Source: Sclerotinia nivalis
Taxonomy: Eukaryota > Ascomycota > Leotiomycetes > Helotiales > Sclerotiniaceae
DNA length: 64,000 nt
Reading direction: 5' to 3'
NCBI GenBank assembly: GCA_029531795.1
Contig: JAPEIS010000001.1
Location: 4,464,001-4,528,000 of the forward strand
Part shown: piece after piece, positions 47,337-58,751 of the stretch
How the letters are laid out: every line of letters begins with the position of its first letter
How positions within the stretch are numbered: position 1 is the stretch's first letter
Notes under the pieces: generated by a model
What the model saw: only the letters and a program-made list of their open reading frames with translations
Database searches by the model: none
What the model was told of the DNA's origin: nothing
Made by a program: the position numbers and the translations under genes

Positions 47337-48232
47337 AAGGTCCTTGATGAGGAGGACAAGACTCAACACCTGTACGCGGTGTCCTCTACGAACCTCCAGC
47401 TCTTTTATTTAATTATTAGAGTCTGCAGAGCTAAGTTTGAGTCATTTGATGGAGTCGTGGTGATTGGAAGAGGAAGAGGCACTCGATCGCGATGTTTTTT
47501 GCCTCCGAGTTGGCTGATGGCAAAGGCCAGATCTCGGTTTTTTGACAGTCGCATTATCGGATTGTGCTTTCTACAACACTACTTTTATTACGAAACAGAG
47601 GACAACACCATCATCTACGACAATATACTACAAAATCATTTCCAAGATCCCTCTAGGGCATCGGGCGCGATTTATCAAATTCGGTTTTAAGGTTCAGGCC
47701 TTACCTCCTTCGATTCGAATCAAAACAACAACAATTCATATACTTGGAGGAGCTGCGTGGAACGACCCGAGCTAATGACGTATCTGCCATAGAATTCGGT
47801 GGAGGATATACTACATACAGGATTGGGGCACCTTGTAGGATCAATATCCCCATGGTTTGGAGGGTTCTATGAAGTCGATATTAGGCAAGGCATAACCGCT
47901 GGGAAATTACGAACAGGACAAAGAGTTGATGTAAAGGAAGGTTGTTTGGATTTGATTGATAGAGGGATCGGATTTGGAAAATTATGAGTGTAATGCTTTG
48001 ATTGGTATTTTTATCTTTATATGCGATGCCGTATAGAGGTCGGGCTTTGCTCCCCAATATTAGTTTTCATTTCCCCCATCAAAAATATATACAAACCTGT
48101 ATGCTATTTAGATAGCACTACCCATAGCCATCTGTTAAGAGCTCGATTGAGCTCTTAACCGTCCTAGATAGTCTTTGACTCAGTGTGGACGTTAATTAAA
48201 TCAATCAATCAATCAATCAAGGTCCTTGATGA
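47337..48232 (+). mobile_element. Chimeric retro-insertion ending in a LINE 3' tail, with 14-bp target duplication
   Basis: AAGGTCCTTGATGA occurs at 47337-47350 and at 48219-48232, directly after an (ATCA)n tail. The inserted piece is 47351-48218. Its last ~210 bp (from about 48,003) match the 3' end of the LINE at 15.46-21.34 kb. Shared words include GGGCTTTGCTCCCCAATATTAG against GGCTTTATTCCCCAAAATTAG, and GACTCAGTGTGGACGTTAAT against GACTCAGTGTAGACGTTAAT. The first ~650 bp do not resemble the LINE. They contain frames of 103 codons (47379-47690) and 62 codons (47799-47987, including RTGQRVDVKEGCLDLIDRG) with no recognised domain. Either this is a diverged short element, or reverse transcription switched from a LINE 3' end onto another RNA. 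Confidence 0.82.
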
Positions 48233-49298
48233 CTATAGTGCCCTGTTTCGAGTTTTCTGTTTGGCATTGGTTACCGAGGAATCGTTAATCCCATAATTCG
48301 AGCCGAAGTTTTGATGTATTAAGTGGTTAATAGAAGCACTTCGACATAAATTATAAAGCATGTTGTTACCATGGAATTGGACTGGGAAGTCAGACGAGCT
48401 GGGTCGAGCTACCACCTGTTAACTCTAATGCAGATTAATAACGAAATATTAACATGTAATTAGAAATTCCAGAGAGTAGTATCCGAATTGTGAATTATCT
48501 TTTATCATTGTCATATACAGGACTGCTATGAGACAATTAGTGAGATAAATATCATCAAGCTTCGAAAGTAAATTCCAAAATACACTTAAGCGTTTTCATA
48601 AAGTCCAATGCTCCGAAGATAAAGGATTAAGAGGGTTATTGTAACATTTCAGACTTGCTTAGAGATCATGGATGGTAATGAGACGGACTCCATAGCATAG
48701 ACGCTTGCGCTAGTTAGCCATGTTAGCCCAGGTACAGGGGAGTTTAATCTACCAATTGATTACGAACCACTTCTGCCATGTTGCTATTTCGCTTTTAGTG
48801 TCTCCAGGAAGTACAGTGAATTTACTTGAGATCCTTTGACTGACCTAAGACCTTAGATGAATCCGATTGAAATCGAGGAAGTGAATAGGAAATCTATCAG
48901 CCGCCCAATAACGACGACATATGCATGTAAGCGTTCATATTCTGAGGCTTCATGTAAGATTATTACCCTTGCGTTTGTGAAGATGGTAAGCGATTTGCAT
49001 ATTTCCTGACGACTGAATGTGAAGAACTAGCCATGCACCACTGAAATTGAAGAAAGATGGGGGTTGGAGGTTGTGACTACAACCTAGGGGTTCCCGCAAT
49101 CATCAGCAGCGTTATACTCTGATCTTGCGGATCGAAGAGCCCCAAACCCCATTCTTAATGCTTTATGATTCGCATTAAAATCATCATGCTTTAGCATCCC
49201 GAGTACCTGGTCAGAAACGCAGAGGAATTCCCACTCCTCCACAAACGACAAGGATCACCTAGGTAATTGAGTGGATCATGGAGTTTCCATGGGTTATA
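48233..49298. other. Gene-poor stretch
   Basis: No gene was recognised. A 60-codon minus-strand frame (48415-48233) begins at the edge of the retro-insertion and lacks support. Confidence 0.5.
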
Positions 49299-52200
49299 AG
49301 ATATGCAACAAAAACCATGAGAAATAACGAGAGGATTCATGATGTGAGGAGTTTAGACTTGTACGTTACAATGAAGGGGTAGTGATTGGATGACTCGGTT
49401 AGTTCGACAGTCGACCATGATGATGTCCTTGGCGTAAGAATTTGGTGATATCCATGCGACTGGTCCACGGAGTTAACGCCGACACCAAACATTGCTAAAT
49501 ACTTCGAAACTTGACGATTGCAGTGGTTGCGTTATGTGTGTCATGCTATGGTAAAAAAAAACATTGGTGATGTTGATATCGTGATATCTTGACATCTTAT
49601 ATTTAATGGTGCTTATAACCATGGGTATTTCGTACCAATGACAACTAGCCACTTTATCTAGATCCCAACTCCATCATCAATCAATGCAATTGGAAAACCT
49701 TAAATTCTTGGGTAACACTGCGACTTGCAACAAATCGACATTTCCTCAAATATTACCAATTATTTGGGTTGTGCACATGATCGTCGACGTGTTAATGGAG
49801 TACACGGGCTATGATGTGGCATGGCTGACAACACAACGTCGAAACCCAAAAATGCAGTGACCACTTGCACCGGGAAAAGGGAAAAAATTAAGAGAAATGA
49901 ATGGAAAATTCTGTTATTTCCATAGCAATTGAGATGTGCAACAAACGTTAGCAGATGATAATTTATGATTTCCGATTTGTGGAAACAAACAAAATGAGGC
50001 GTTCATGATCGGAAAGAAATGTACAGCCGAAAGTACTCCAGGATACATTCAGGTACGATCTCTCGGATCAGAGGAATTGATTGTGAGGAGCCAAGTGAGT
50101 AGATTTAAATCGAAAGGGATAAAGTTCCTGAAGCCTTAGAATGTTCTAAGAGTTCTGCCTTTCATGGTGCTGGTGAAAGAGCTCGAAAAAGATTCAGCAG
50201 ACGGAGAACATGCATAGATCCGGATACATCTCCGCGGTTTTCCAATTGACCATGTCCATGGGTCACCCAAGCGGTTGGGAAATGTAAAGACAGTTTTGGA
50301 GAATTTGACATGTGATACCATCTCAACGAAAAGGAGAAGATATACCGGTAATTCCCTGAGCACCCGAGTCTAAATCACTGGGCGGTTTGAGGTTAATATG
50401 ACGTATGGGGCGACCCTTTTAGTCCATTCCTGTCTGTGAGTTACCCTTGGCAAGTAATTCGATATGCAACAAAACCTTTTTCCCGTGATCGAAAATGTCG
50501 ATTTTAGATGGTTGTAGGTTCAACAGGAGTACGGAAAGCATATAGATTTAGCTTGTTTTGATGTGTGGCCGGACCCCTTCATGAATTAAAAATGTGTTAT
50601 TGTTGGATTGCAGCTCGGAGTATTGCATCCTTGGATCTCAACCAAGTTAAGAATAAAGTCAAGCTGACGCTCGTGGCCATTATACAATTGGGCTTAAAAC
50701 TTTACGTTGAGAATCGAGACGTGCAACATTAATGTCGCTCTTGGATCTCATTCCGGAGATAACTGTCCATGGCTGGCTGTGCTTGCGCTCCAAGATTCTA
50801 AGTCACGAATGAACTTTGCGCGACTTTTGTTGCTGGTACCTCTGAAAAGATTCCCTGATTGTTGTTATAGTATTAAATTCCATTGACCAAGCTTAAAATG
50901 TTGAGAATTGCGACGTGCAACATTTACCGTCCATGTTCCTCACTCGTGGTTGTGATGATTGTGATTTTTGTTGTTGTGTTGAACATTTTCCATTTTTTGG
51001 AATAATCCTATTTGTGTTCGATAAGCATGATTGGCGCGCTTACTAATATTCAGATGACTAATGCAGGGGAACATTTCACCCATCTCAACCAAAGAACATA
51101 GAACATAGAACATAAAACGTACCGATACACTGGACATCATCAAACCATCATTCTTCCTGACTAGAACGATTTCTATGTGATGGACGAAGGGAAAGGCTTT
51201 TCTTCTTTAAATTGCATTATTACACAAACCTAGGATACATTATTCCAGGAACCCTGCGAGCCGAAGCCTGACAAATGCGAGTGGTCAAAGGACACGCGCG
51301 AGTCATTTACCACAGCTCAAAAAGGAGAATTGCAGCCGTCTCCCGGAGGGTCACGGAGTTATTAATACCCGACCTTCAAAGAAGGATGGAAACATCTTGG
51401 TTGGGATGAATGAGATGTGTAGTGTATACCAGCAGTGTCAGCCTTGCATTCCGAGCCTACCCTTCGAAACACAGGAGGTGGTGAAATGTAAAAATGAATC
51501 TGTGTCTGCGTCCAGATACCCGCCTCACCAACAAATAACATGACTCGTAGTCATGCCATGATTACTCGAGGTTTTCGCCAAGCTAACGCTCAAAACGGTC
51601 TTGCCTCGCATAGCTTTGAAATGAACCACTTATAAGAAACGGATGCGAGTCAGCTTCCCCAGTATATGTCCCATCAACATAGTCTCTCCACCCGCAATTT
51701 CGGCAATTTTCGACGATCATGAATATGGCTGAAATTTTGCTTGTGATGTCGAAGCCTTGAGGTCATTCGGAGCCATCTGGACCAGGGCCGAATTCAGGAA
51801 TTTGACAGCACACCGAGAGTGTTTTCTCGAGCAAGACCTACTACTCGATACTAGAACCGAAAAATGTTTCGTCGCAAAGATCCCGTAGTTCAGCCTTATC
51901 TGCATACAGAGCATAGCTCGGCTACGGGTGGTTCTCCGCAAGCTCCCCCCAGTTTCACATTTCAGCTGCTGATTTTGGAAACTTCGTTTGATCTTTCATG
52001 GGTTCTTTCCAGCCACTCGGCTGCAATACTGATCTTCCGCATTACCGGGAATACTGATAGGATTGGAAGGTATGACCCTCGCCGTTATAGATATGCAACA
52101 AAGTCGAAATGTGGCTCGTCAAAAATGAAGCCTTCGCTTTGAATAGCTTTGCAATTGTCCCAGTCGTCAGGTCGGATTTGATGCCATCCCTAGAGTTACT

Positions 52201-53313
52201 TCCTCGACGCCATGAATAATTTCAAATTTCCATTTGGTGGAGAGGTATCTAAGCGTAGACTTGAGATAACCGAGTTGACGGACTTTCAAGGTATCCTTTG
52301 TATGTGCGACGAGTCATGAGATTGTCGTCTTTTTTGTCATTTGAACAAACGCGGCACTATTCTCGCTCATTTCCGCCGCATTGGGCTCACTCCTTCGCGG
52401 ACACCATTCTTCTTATGGAATGATAAGAGCAGATCCGTGACAGCATCAACACCTGCAGATTTTGTTGCATGTCTGTCGCTCAAAATTTCCCCTTAGCAAG
52501 ATGTTTTATGAGACAAGTTTACACATATGCACAATTGCTGCACATCTTGTCTTCACGTCATGCCTGTCAAATATGCGGTTCATACGCTCCCGTTGACATA
52601 CTGATCTAAAGTGCCATGAAAAAACGCTGTGGCGGAGGCCGCCGAAAGAACAAGATGACTGACTCAAGGTCACCAAATTATCGAATGATTTACACTCCAC
52701 TTTCAATCCATCACAAGGAAGATCTTTTCGCAGTATTTAAAGTTTGCGGCGTAGAAGACCTAGGATTCGTCCAGCCGATCTTGAAAACGATCTGTTGCAT
52801 ATCTGAGCCTGAGTCGTACTCATATGGGGGAACATAAATCCATCGCCGAACTCCATAGCCTCGTGGAGATTATAGCTCGTGTCATTTCCTGCCGAGCAGA
52901 ATTTCTATCTCGCAGGAACATTGTGGAGATTTCCGAGATTCGTACTCATTCCCAGCATCAAAGGAACCTTTGTTGCACATCTGTACATCTGAACACTTAC
53001 TCGCACCTTCTATTGTGGAGATTACCTCCTTGTATCGTGGTCGTGTTCGCATTGTTTATGGTTTTGTTGCATGTCTGCAATTCTGAATGTTGACTCGCAC
53101 CTGTTTGTGGTGGAGACTTCCATCTTTCCTGTATGTTTGTTGCATATCTAACTTTTGACGTTGACTCGCACCCTTATTTGTACTGGGGTTGTGAAAATAT
53201 ATTGGTAATTTGTCACGGGGAATATACTACTATATAAACCCAATTAACCACTCGGCAAGAGTGGCGTCACTTTTATCGTGATATAATTTTAAAAGAATTT
53301 GTTGCACATCTGA
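49299..53313. repeat. Dispersed TTTGTTGCAYRTCT-type motif field that switches orientation
   Basis: A 14-base word recurs about fifteen times. In the AGAYRTGCAACAAA orientation it lies near 49299, 49722, 49932, 50460, 50717, 50911 and 52089. In the reverse orientation (TTTGTTGCAYRTCT) it lies near 52461, 52534, 52792, 52969, 53062, 53136 and 53297. All copies left of about 52.3 kb point one way and all to the right the other. On the right, copies are followed 10-20 bases later by TTGACTCGCACC-like words (52995, 53088, 53160) and then often GTGGAGAT. The units are spaced 75-180 bp on the right and more widely on the left. No gene is visible inside. Confidence 0.65.
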
Positions 53314-53352
53314 TTTTTCGATCTTGAGTCGTGGTTCTCACTGTGTTATTCA

Positions 53353-53904
53353 TTGTGGAGATTTCAATCACAAGGACAGGGGATACCCACTTTCTGTAGG
53401 TTACAACCTCGAGAGCAAGGTACCTCTGGGATGGATATCCTCATGCTTGGTCTACATGCGATGTTTACACACGAATTGGTAACTGGTCTTGCACACTTAC
53501 AGGTCACTCTCGCACTACTTCAATTCTTATCAGCTTTTGAACTTAGTATCTATGCCGGACTTCTCTATGCGAGTTACACCTTTCTACAATCCGTAAAGAT
53601 ATCACTCGGATCTGATGGTAATTCTAGTGTTCCGTCAGTTAGACAAGAAAACATTCCGTCACCCTCACACCTCTCTGCTCACAGGTTTCAAGCTTCCACT
53701 TCGAGAGATAACAACACTACACGGTATCATGATCAGTACAGGATACTCCCGGTCTTGATTTTTCCGCCATCGAATGACCGTTCCTTCCGGTCGATATCTC
53801 TACTGATGTTCCGCCAATACTTCTGCGTTACATCGACATCTTACAACACCATTGAGCATTGGACGACCCTACTCACGAAATTACTCCTGCAGACGTACAG
53901 CTGA
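53353..53904 (+). other. Uncharacterised 183-codon open frame
   Basis: The frame is open from the last motif copy of the preceding repeat field to a TGA at 53902-53904. The first ATG is at MDILMLGLHAMFTHELVTGL, followed by further hydrophobic sequence (LALLQFLSAFELSIYAGLLY) and a Ser/Arg-rich polar end. It is longer than expected by chance in this AT-rich area, but has no family resemblance, no obvious promoter or intron, and starts inside repeat material. It could be a remnant. Confidence 0.3.
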
Positions 53905-55128
53905 GCTAAGCTCAACAGGCTCAGAGCTTATGACACCGGGTTGACGCAACAGGCATTCTACGAACGTGAATGATGATAGCCAAGCGCAGTAAATGGGATT
54001 CTGTTTGCTGTAACACCAGGCCGGGCGATCAACCATTTCCATCCTAATACTATGTGTTTGCTAGTTAATGCTCTTAACTCAAACGTACATCATATACGAA
54101 ATTTACCATTTGGGGCGGAGGTCTAATGAATTGGTATGATTATTAGGTTAGGCAATGCAGACTTCGGCATTCTATGCTATTTCACCCGCTGGCTGGAGTT
54201 TTGCAGCAGTTTCTCACTATTCCCAATTCCCGATCAAAGATAGCTTCTGTTCTCGGTCGAATTTTTCGATTCAATCGTCTCATCTACGAAATCTCAACCG
54301 GCCTAAGATCTGGAAACCATAGCTGGCATTGTGCGCAGCATTTTGCATATTTGGCTTGCGTCTATCCGTTTCAGTGGAACATCAATCACATCTCAGCTTC
54401 CATCCCGTGGATAAAGGCGAGATAGTTCGTAGGATACTAGGCTTTTCTCGGGAGGCATGTTTGGAATCGTAATAACAAAAAAAGGTCGATTTGACAGTGA
54501 GTTATAAATCCCGGGTCAAAATTGTCACTGCCTTTCTGGACTAAGATTTCAATTATAGACACACTAATATCCTCTTGTTGATACATCGAGCTTCCCCCTA
54601 TTCCCATCATTGCTGGGGGCTATTTTGACTGGATGACCATCATTCAAATATCGGAGTCTCAAGAACGAACGTCCCTTTTAAGCTATGCAAGTTTTAATGC
54701 AAGTGCGCCATGGACAAACTCTGAGTTCATGATGAATCTTGGCATTCACCGAAACTCTCAAGATGCACTTGCCTATTTAGTGGTACTCATTCAAATGATT
54801 CATGGCAAGGAAATTGAATCATATCTGCCGCGCTAGTAAGGGTGGTCAACTAGGTACTATATAATCAAGACGAGAGGCATCGAGATCATTACTAATAATT
54901 CTAGAAGAACATCACTCGAACAAAGGTAATGAGCTTTTTCGTACAAGCTCGGACGAACCTCGTTGGCTTCCGGGTTCTGGGTTGTTTGAATTGCTCTGCT
55001 TCAACGGACCCTGCATATTGAATGATAAAAAGTTATCTAATCGCTGTTGGTAACAAATTACCATTGTTTTTAAACTTGTTGGGGTGTTGATATGTCTCGG
55101 CATATTTATCTAACACGAATAAATGGAA
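53905..55128. other. Gene-poor stretch
   Basis: Short plus-strand frames at 54174-54425 and 54633-54836 (MTIIQISESQERTSLLSYAS) lack support. Nothing else was recognised. Confidence 0.45.
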
Positions 55129-56120
55129 CTACCTAGCGGGTCTATAGTATTTGTTACCAGGTCTATTGACTCTCCAGACTTCAATGGCCCCTACCTTTCG
55201 GATTCTCGTAGGAGGTTGATCGGATAATAATAAATAATATAATAATAATACTATAATATTATTTATTATAATAGTGGAAGACTTAGTCGTATTTAGCTTA
55301 GGAGTGATCGAATATATGAACAATAGAATATTGAAGTCAGAATTATATATATATTGAATATTGAATTTTTATCTGCTTATTTTTTCGAAGAATTCTTTGA
55401 AGAAGATCTTCGTATTTATAGATTTTAATGAGATTCTACACTATTCTATGATTATAAGATCGATTTAAATCGAATCTTATAGAATCATTTTATATAATAA
55501 AAGGAAATAATAACCAATAGTATTCAATCTGAGAATAAGAAAATTCTATATGTTTCCATTTCATTCTATTCCATTATAAATCATTCTGATATGATATATG
55601 ATCGAAATTTTATATAATAATAAAATTTAATAATATGAAATCATATTATTAATATATCACGTGATCATATAACTATTGGTTCGGTAAATATTATTAAGTG
55701 ATTTAATAACTTATTAGGAATTCTCACACGGATCTTGAGTCTTGACGAGCGACAGAACGAACGTTCTGTCATATCCTTCGGTAGTTTCAAATCAGTGACC
55801 ACAGCACAAAGCTTTTGTGGACGTCGAGTAGGCTTGGTTGCATCCCATGGCGCTCTCAAATCTTCACTCACCTGGAGTATTTATGATTGAATCTTTCTGC
55901 TACTCACAATTCGAAATTCACTGCGGATTGAAGCATGGGGAATCGAAGCATTCTTGAGGTACGCCGATTCAGTTGCGCTTGTGATTAAAGCCTGGATAAA
56001 ATCGCATCTGAAAGATATACATGACAAGGAAAGATGAGAGATATACTGCAATCGCATGGTTCTACATTCCACTATGGATGCTTTATATCGTATAGCAACC
56101 TCAGAACTCATCTTCAGCAT
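55129..56120 (-). pseudogene. Cluster-family-like gene cut by the second solo LTR
   Basis: Coding-like sequence starts at the ATG ending at 56120 (MLKMSSEVAIRYKAS) and runs through SATESAYLKNASIPHASIRS. It then meets an in-frame TAA, unless a very short 36-nt intron (GTGAGT...CTCCAG) is removed. After it come PWDATKPTRRPQKLCAVV and DMTERSFCRSSRLKIR, where the solo LTR (55204-55728) begins. Translation now runs 18 codons into the LTR before stopping. Leaving out the LTR and one 5-bp duplication restores KIRKVGAIEVWRVNRPGNKY followed by YRPAR and TAG at 55131-55129. GAIEVWR closely matches GEIELWRHGR near the end of the 2611-3661 gene, so this seems to be a remote relative of the 1-22 kb family. 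Its function is unknown. Confidence 0.55.
55204..55728 (-). mobile_element. Solo LTR, copy 2 (525 bp)
   Basis: It is flanked by CGGAT at 55199-55203 and 55729-55733. It is nearly identical end to end to 21406-21932, with the same TGTGAGAATTCC start on the minus strand, but has a different 5-bp target duplication. It is therefore an independent insertion of the same family and not a segmental duplication. It interrupts the coding sequence described at 55129-56120. Confidence 0.85.
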
Positions 56121-58751
56121 ATTGCTTTGGTTTTACACGTTACAAAACTTCTATAAGCCATGAGCTATTATCCGCAGTATTTTCTTTGAACTTGACGTAC
56201 TACTGTCATTAAAGCATTTCGACTGCTGTTGCTAATGCTGCATCGCTTCAAAAACCATTCGTTTCCTCACGAATATGGGCTTATTACGAAAACTTTTTTC
56301 ATAACCTGAAAGCAATTTATGATTGCACACCGAAGGTACCAAGTTAGGGAAAGAAGTCGAGGTGATTTCTTTGTACTTCCCATGCAGCTTTATAGGCTGG
56401 TTGATTATGTAGCTTTGAAGGCGGGTTTGTTCTTAAGTCATGCTGGAACTCGTTGTCGATTCAATAGTCGTTGAATTGCTACTCAACTCCCTTTGCGATT
56501 CAATTAATCTGGAGACTAATCAAGAACCCCGCTTTTCTGGGTTGGAAGTTCGATTTCGAGATATATAAACTACACTCCGGTCGAAGAATAGATCATAAAG
56601 TTGTAGTCACAATTTTGGATTGTTGCGATGTAGACCATCCGAAAATATTCGTTTGCATTTAGTAGTCATGCATCTTTGGTAATGCTTGCAAAAGTTTCGA
56701 AACCGATCTTCTCAAACTCAAGATAATTAAAGAGTTTAATTCAGCTAGTGATATTTATTATTATTGGAAGTTTGGTTTGCTGTCGCTGATATCTATTGTC
56801 ATTATCAGCATTAACTTGACCATAATCAGACGATATCATGTCCCTGGAATATTCCAGTACTCGCATCACATATTTCCATGAGGGGGTCATAACTAAGCAC
56901 TCCAATCTACAATTCTCACGCCTGGTTCCACCCAACGTCATCCATGAAGTTGATTATTTGACCCATACAGCAAAGCATTCTTTCAGCTTGCTGCTCAAGA
57001 TATATAGCAATCGCTCGGCTCGGGAAGCACTAGTTCGGATTCATACACCGAATATATTGGGGTATTCACTACCTCAGCCTTTGGCATTGGTCATTCATGG
57101 GAATGTGCATGATCTACTTTGTTTGAGGGGTATTTCATACGCAATTGGCTTCTGATACTCAATCGTTCTAGTGAATCGATGGACCTCATAATTCTGGAAT
57201 ATATGGAGGTATAAGGGATTCCAGTTTGTGATCTGGCTCCTATCTCTATTTACCTATCATAGGCTAAAAGGACCTTTCCGAAGGGAGGTTTTATGATTAG
57301 TCCATTTTTCATCAGAAATTCGTTATGAGCGCATGGTTGTGACTACACTACAGTCTCTAGTCAAGGTTTTTACCACTGGCACTGGGGTATATTTTCCAAT
57401 GGGTGTTGCAGTGATCATATGACCACTTACACTACGCCCACAGTCCCATAAGCTATTATAAATAAGTCTATAGTTAGTAGTCTTTAATCTTTATATACTC
57501 TTTTACTACTTTTATAGGGTAGTTGTCCCTACTATGATAATGGGTTAAAAGTGAAGATGAATTAGAAAACTTGGGTCAAAGGATCAGAGAATTAATGTTC
57601 TCAATTTTGACCAGTGTTGTCCAAACGGCATCAATCCACTTTTACTATCGGCACAGTTCCGATTATCCGTATCGTAGATGGAAAGCCATTGTTAGCGTAA
57701 TTACTATGCTTTTGTGGAACCTTGAAAGGAGAAGAATTTGTTTTTTTTTGTGGAATATTTTGCTTGCATTTTAAACAGGGGCTTTGCGAGATGAAAAGTG
57801 GTCATTTGATAAGAAATTTTGTATAGTTGCAAACTTTGGTTCTTGAATTATTCCCTGAAGATGTTAAACAGTCAATTACTAACAAGTCAATCTATAATCT
57901 AATTGTGCAGGTTCTTCGAAGATCATTATAATCAAATATAGCTGGATGAGTTTAGCCCACTGATTGCAATTGTGGCGCACTTGTCTCTCGGTTAGCAATC
58001 CACGTTTCAGAAGGCTGAACCGCAACTTAAATATATCTGGGGGATTCTTGGCATAAGCTGATCTCAAAATGAACTTCCTAGTAATCAATCGCCCATCATG
58101 GAATGCTATTATCAGAGCCCCTAAATATGGTTGAGCGGATTATTGAATTAAAATTAGAGATCTTATAAATTTACAGACCCCGCGTATTCAAAATAAAGTT
58201 ACTGATGAAAAACAAAGGCATTATATGGTAAAAATAGTCTAGTAGCCTATCACAAATCATTGTCCTCTCATCTTTTGATCTTCTAATCTTCTGGTATAAA
58301 GTCTTGGCCTCCCTCTTGGCTGATTGAACGCTTTGCAACTGTTGTATTTTCAAAATTGACTATCTGAGAGATGGAGGGCTATGGTAGTAATTTAACATTA
58401 ACATCGTGTATACGATGTACTTTGAGCGTAAGGCAAGTAGTCGGCTCCTTTGCTACAACGGCGGCTGAAGATTCAAATCCTTCCCATGATTCGGGACTTG
58501 GCATCACGAATTCTAGCAAGCCGATTTGAAGGAAACAAGAAGTCTTGAGGATATAAAAGGGTCATGAATCTCCATGAATTCTACTCTTCATTCCACAGAT
58601 CATTGCACATCTTTCCACAACAATTCCCTCTCAATTCACTTTTCTTCTCCTTTTATGATTTCTTCATTCCCTTGACTGAAGACGCATTTATTCAATTTTC
58701 TTCTCCCTCTTCTCCTCGGCATTCGCAGCCTTTCCTTCCTAGTATTTCAAA
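56121..58751. other. Gene-poor stretch and leader of the secreted-protein gene
   Basis: I see no convincing gene. Short frames at 56838-57155 (plus) and 58171-58353 (minus) are unsupported. The last ~150 bp before 58752 are pyrimidine-rich and look like a transcribed leader. Confidence 0.5.
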
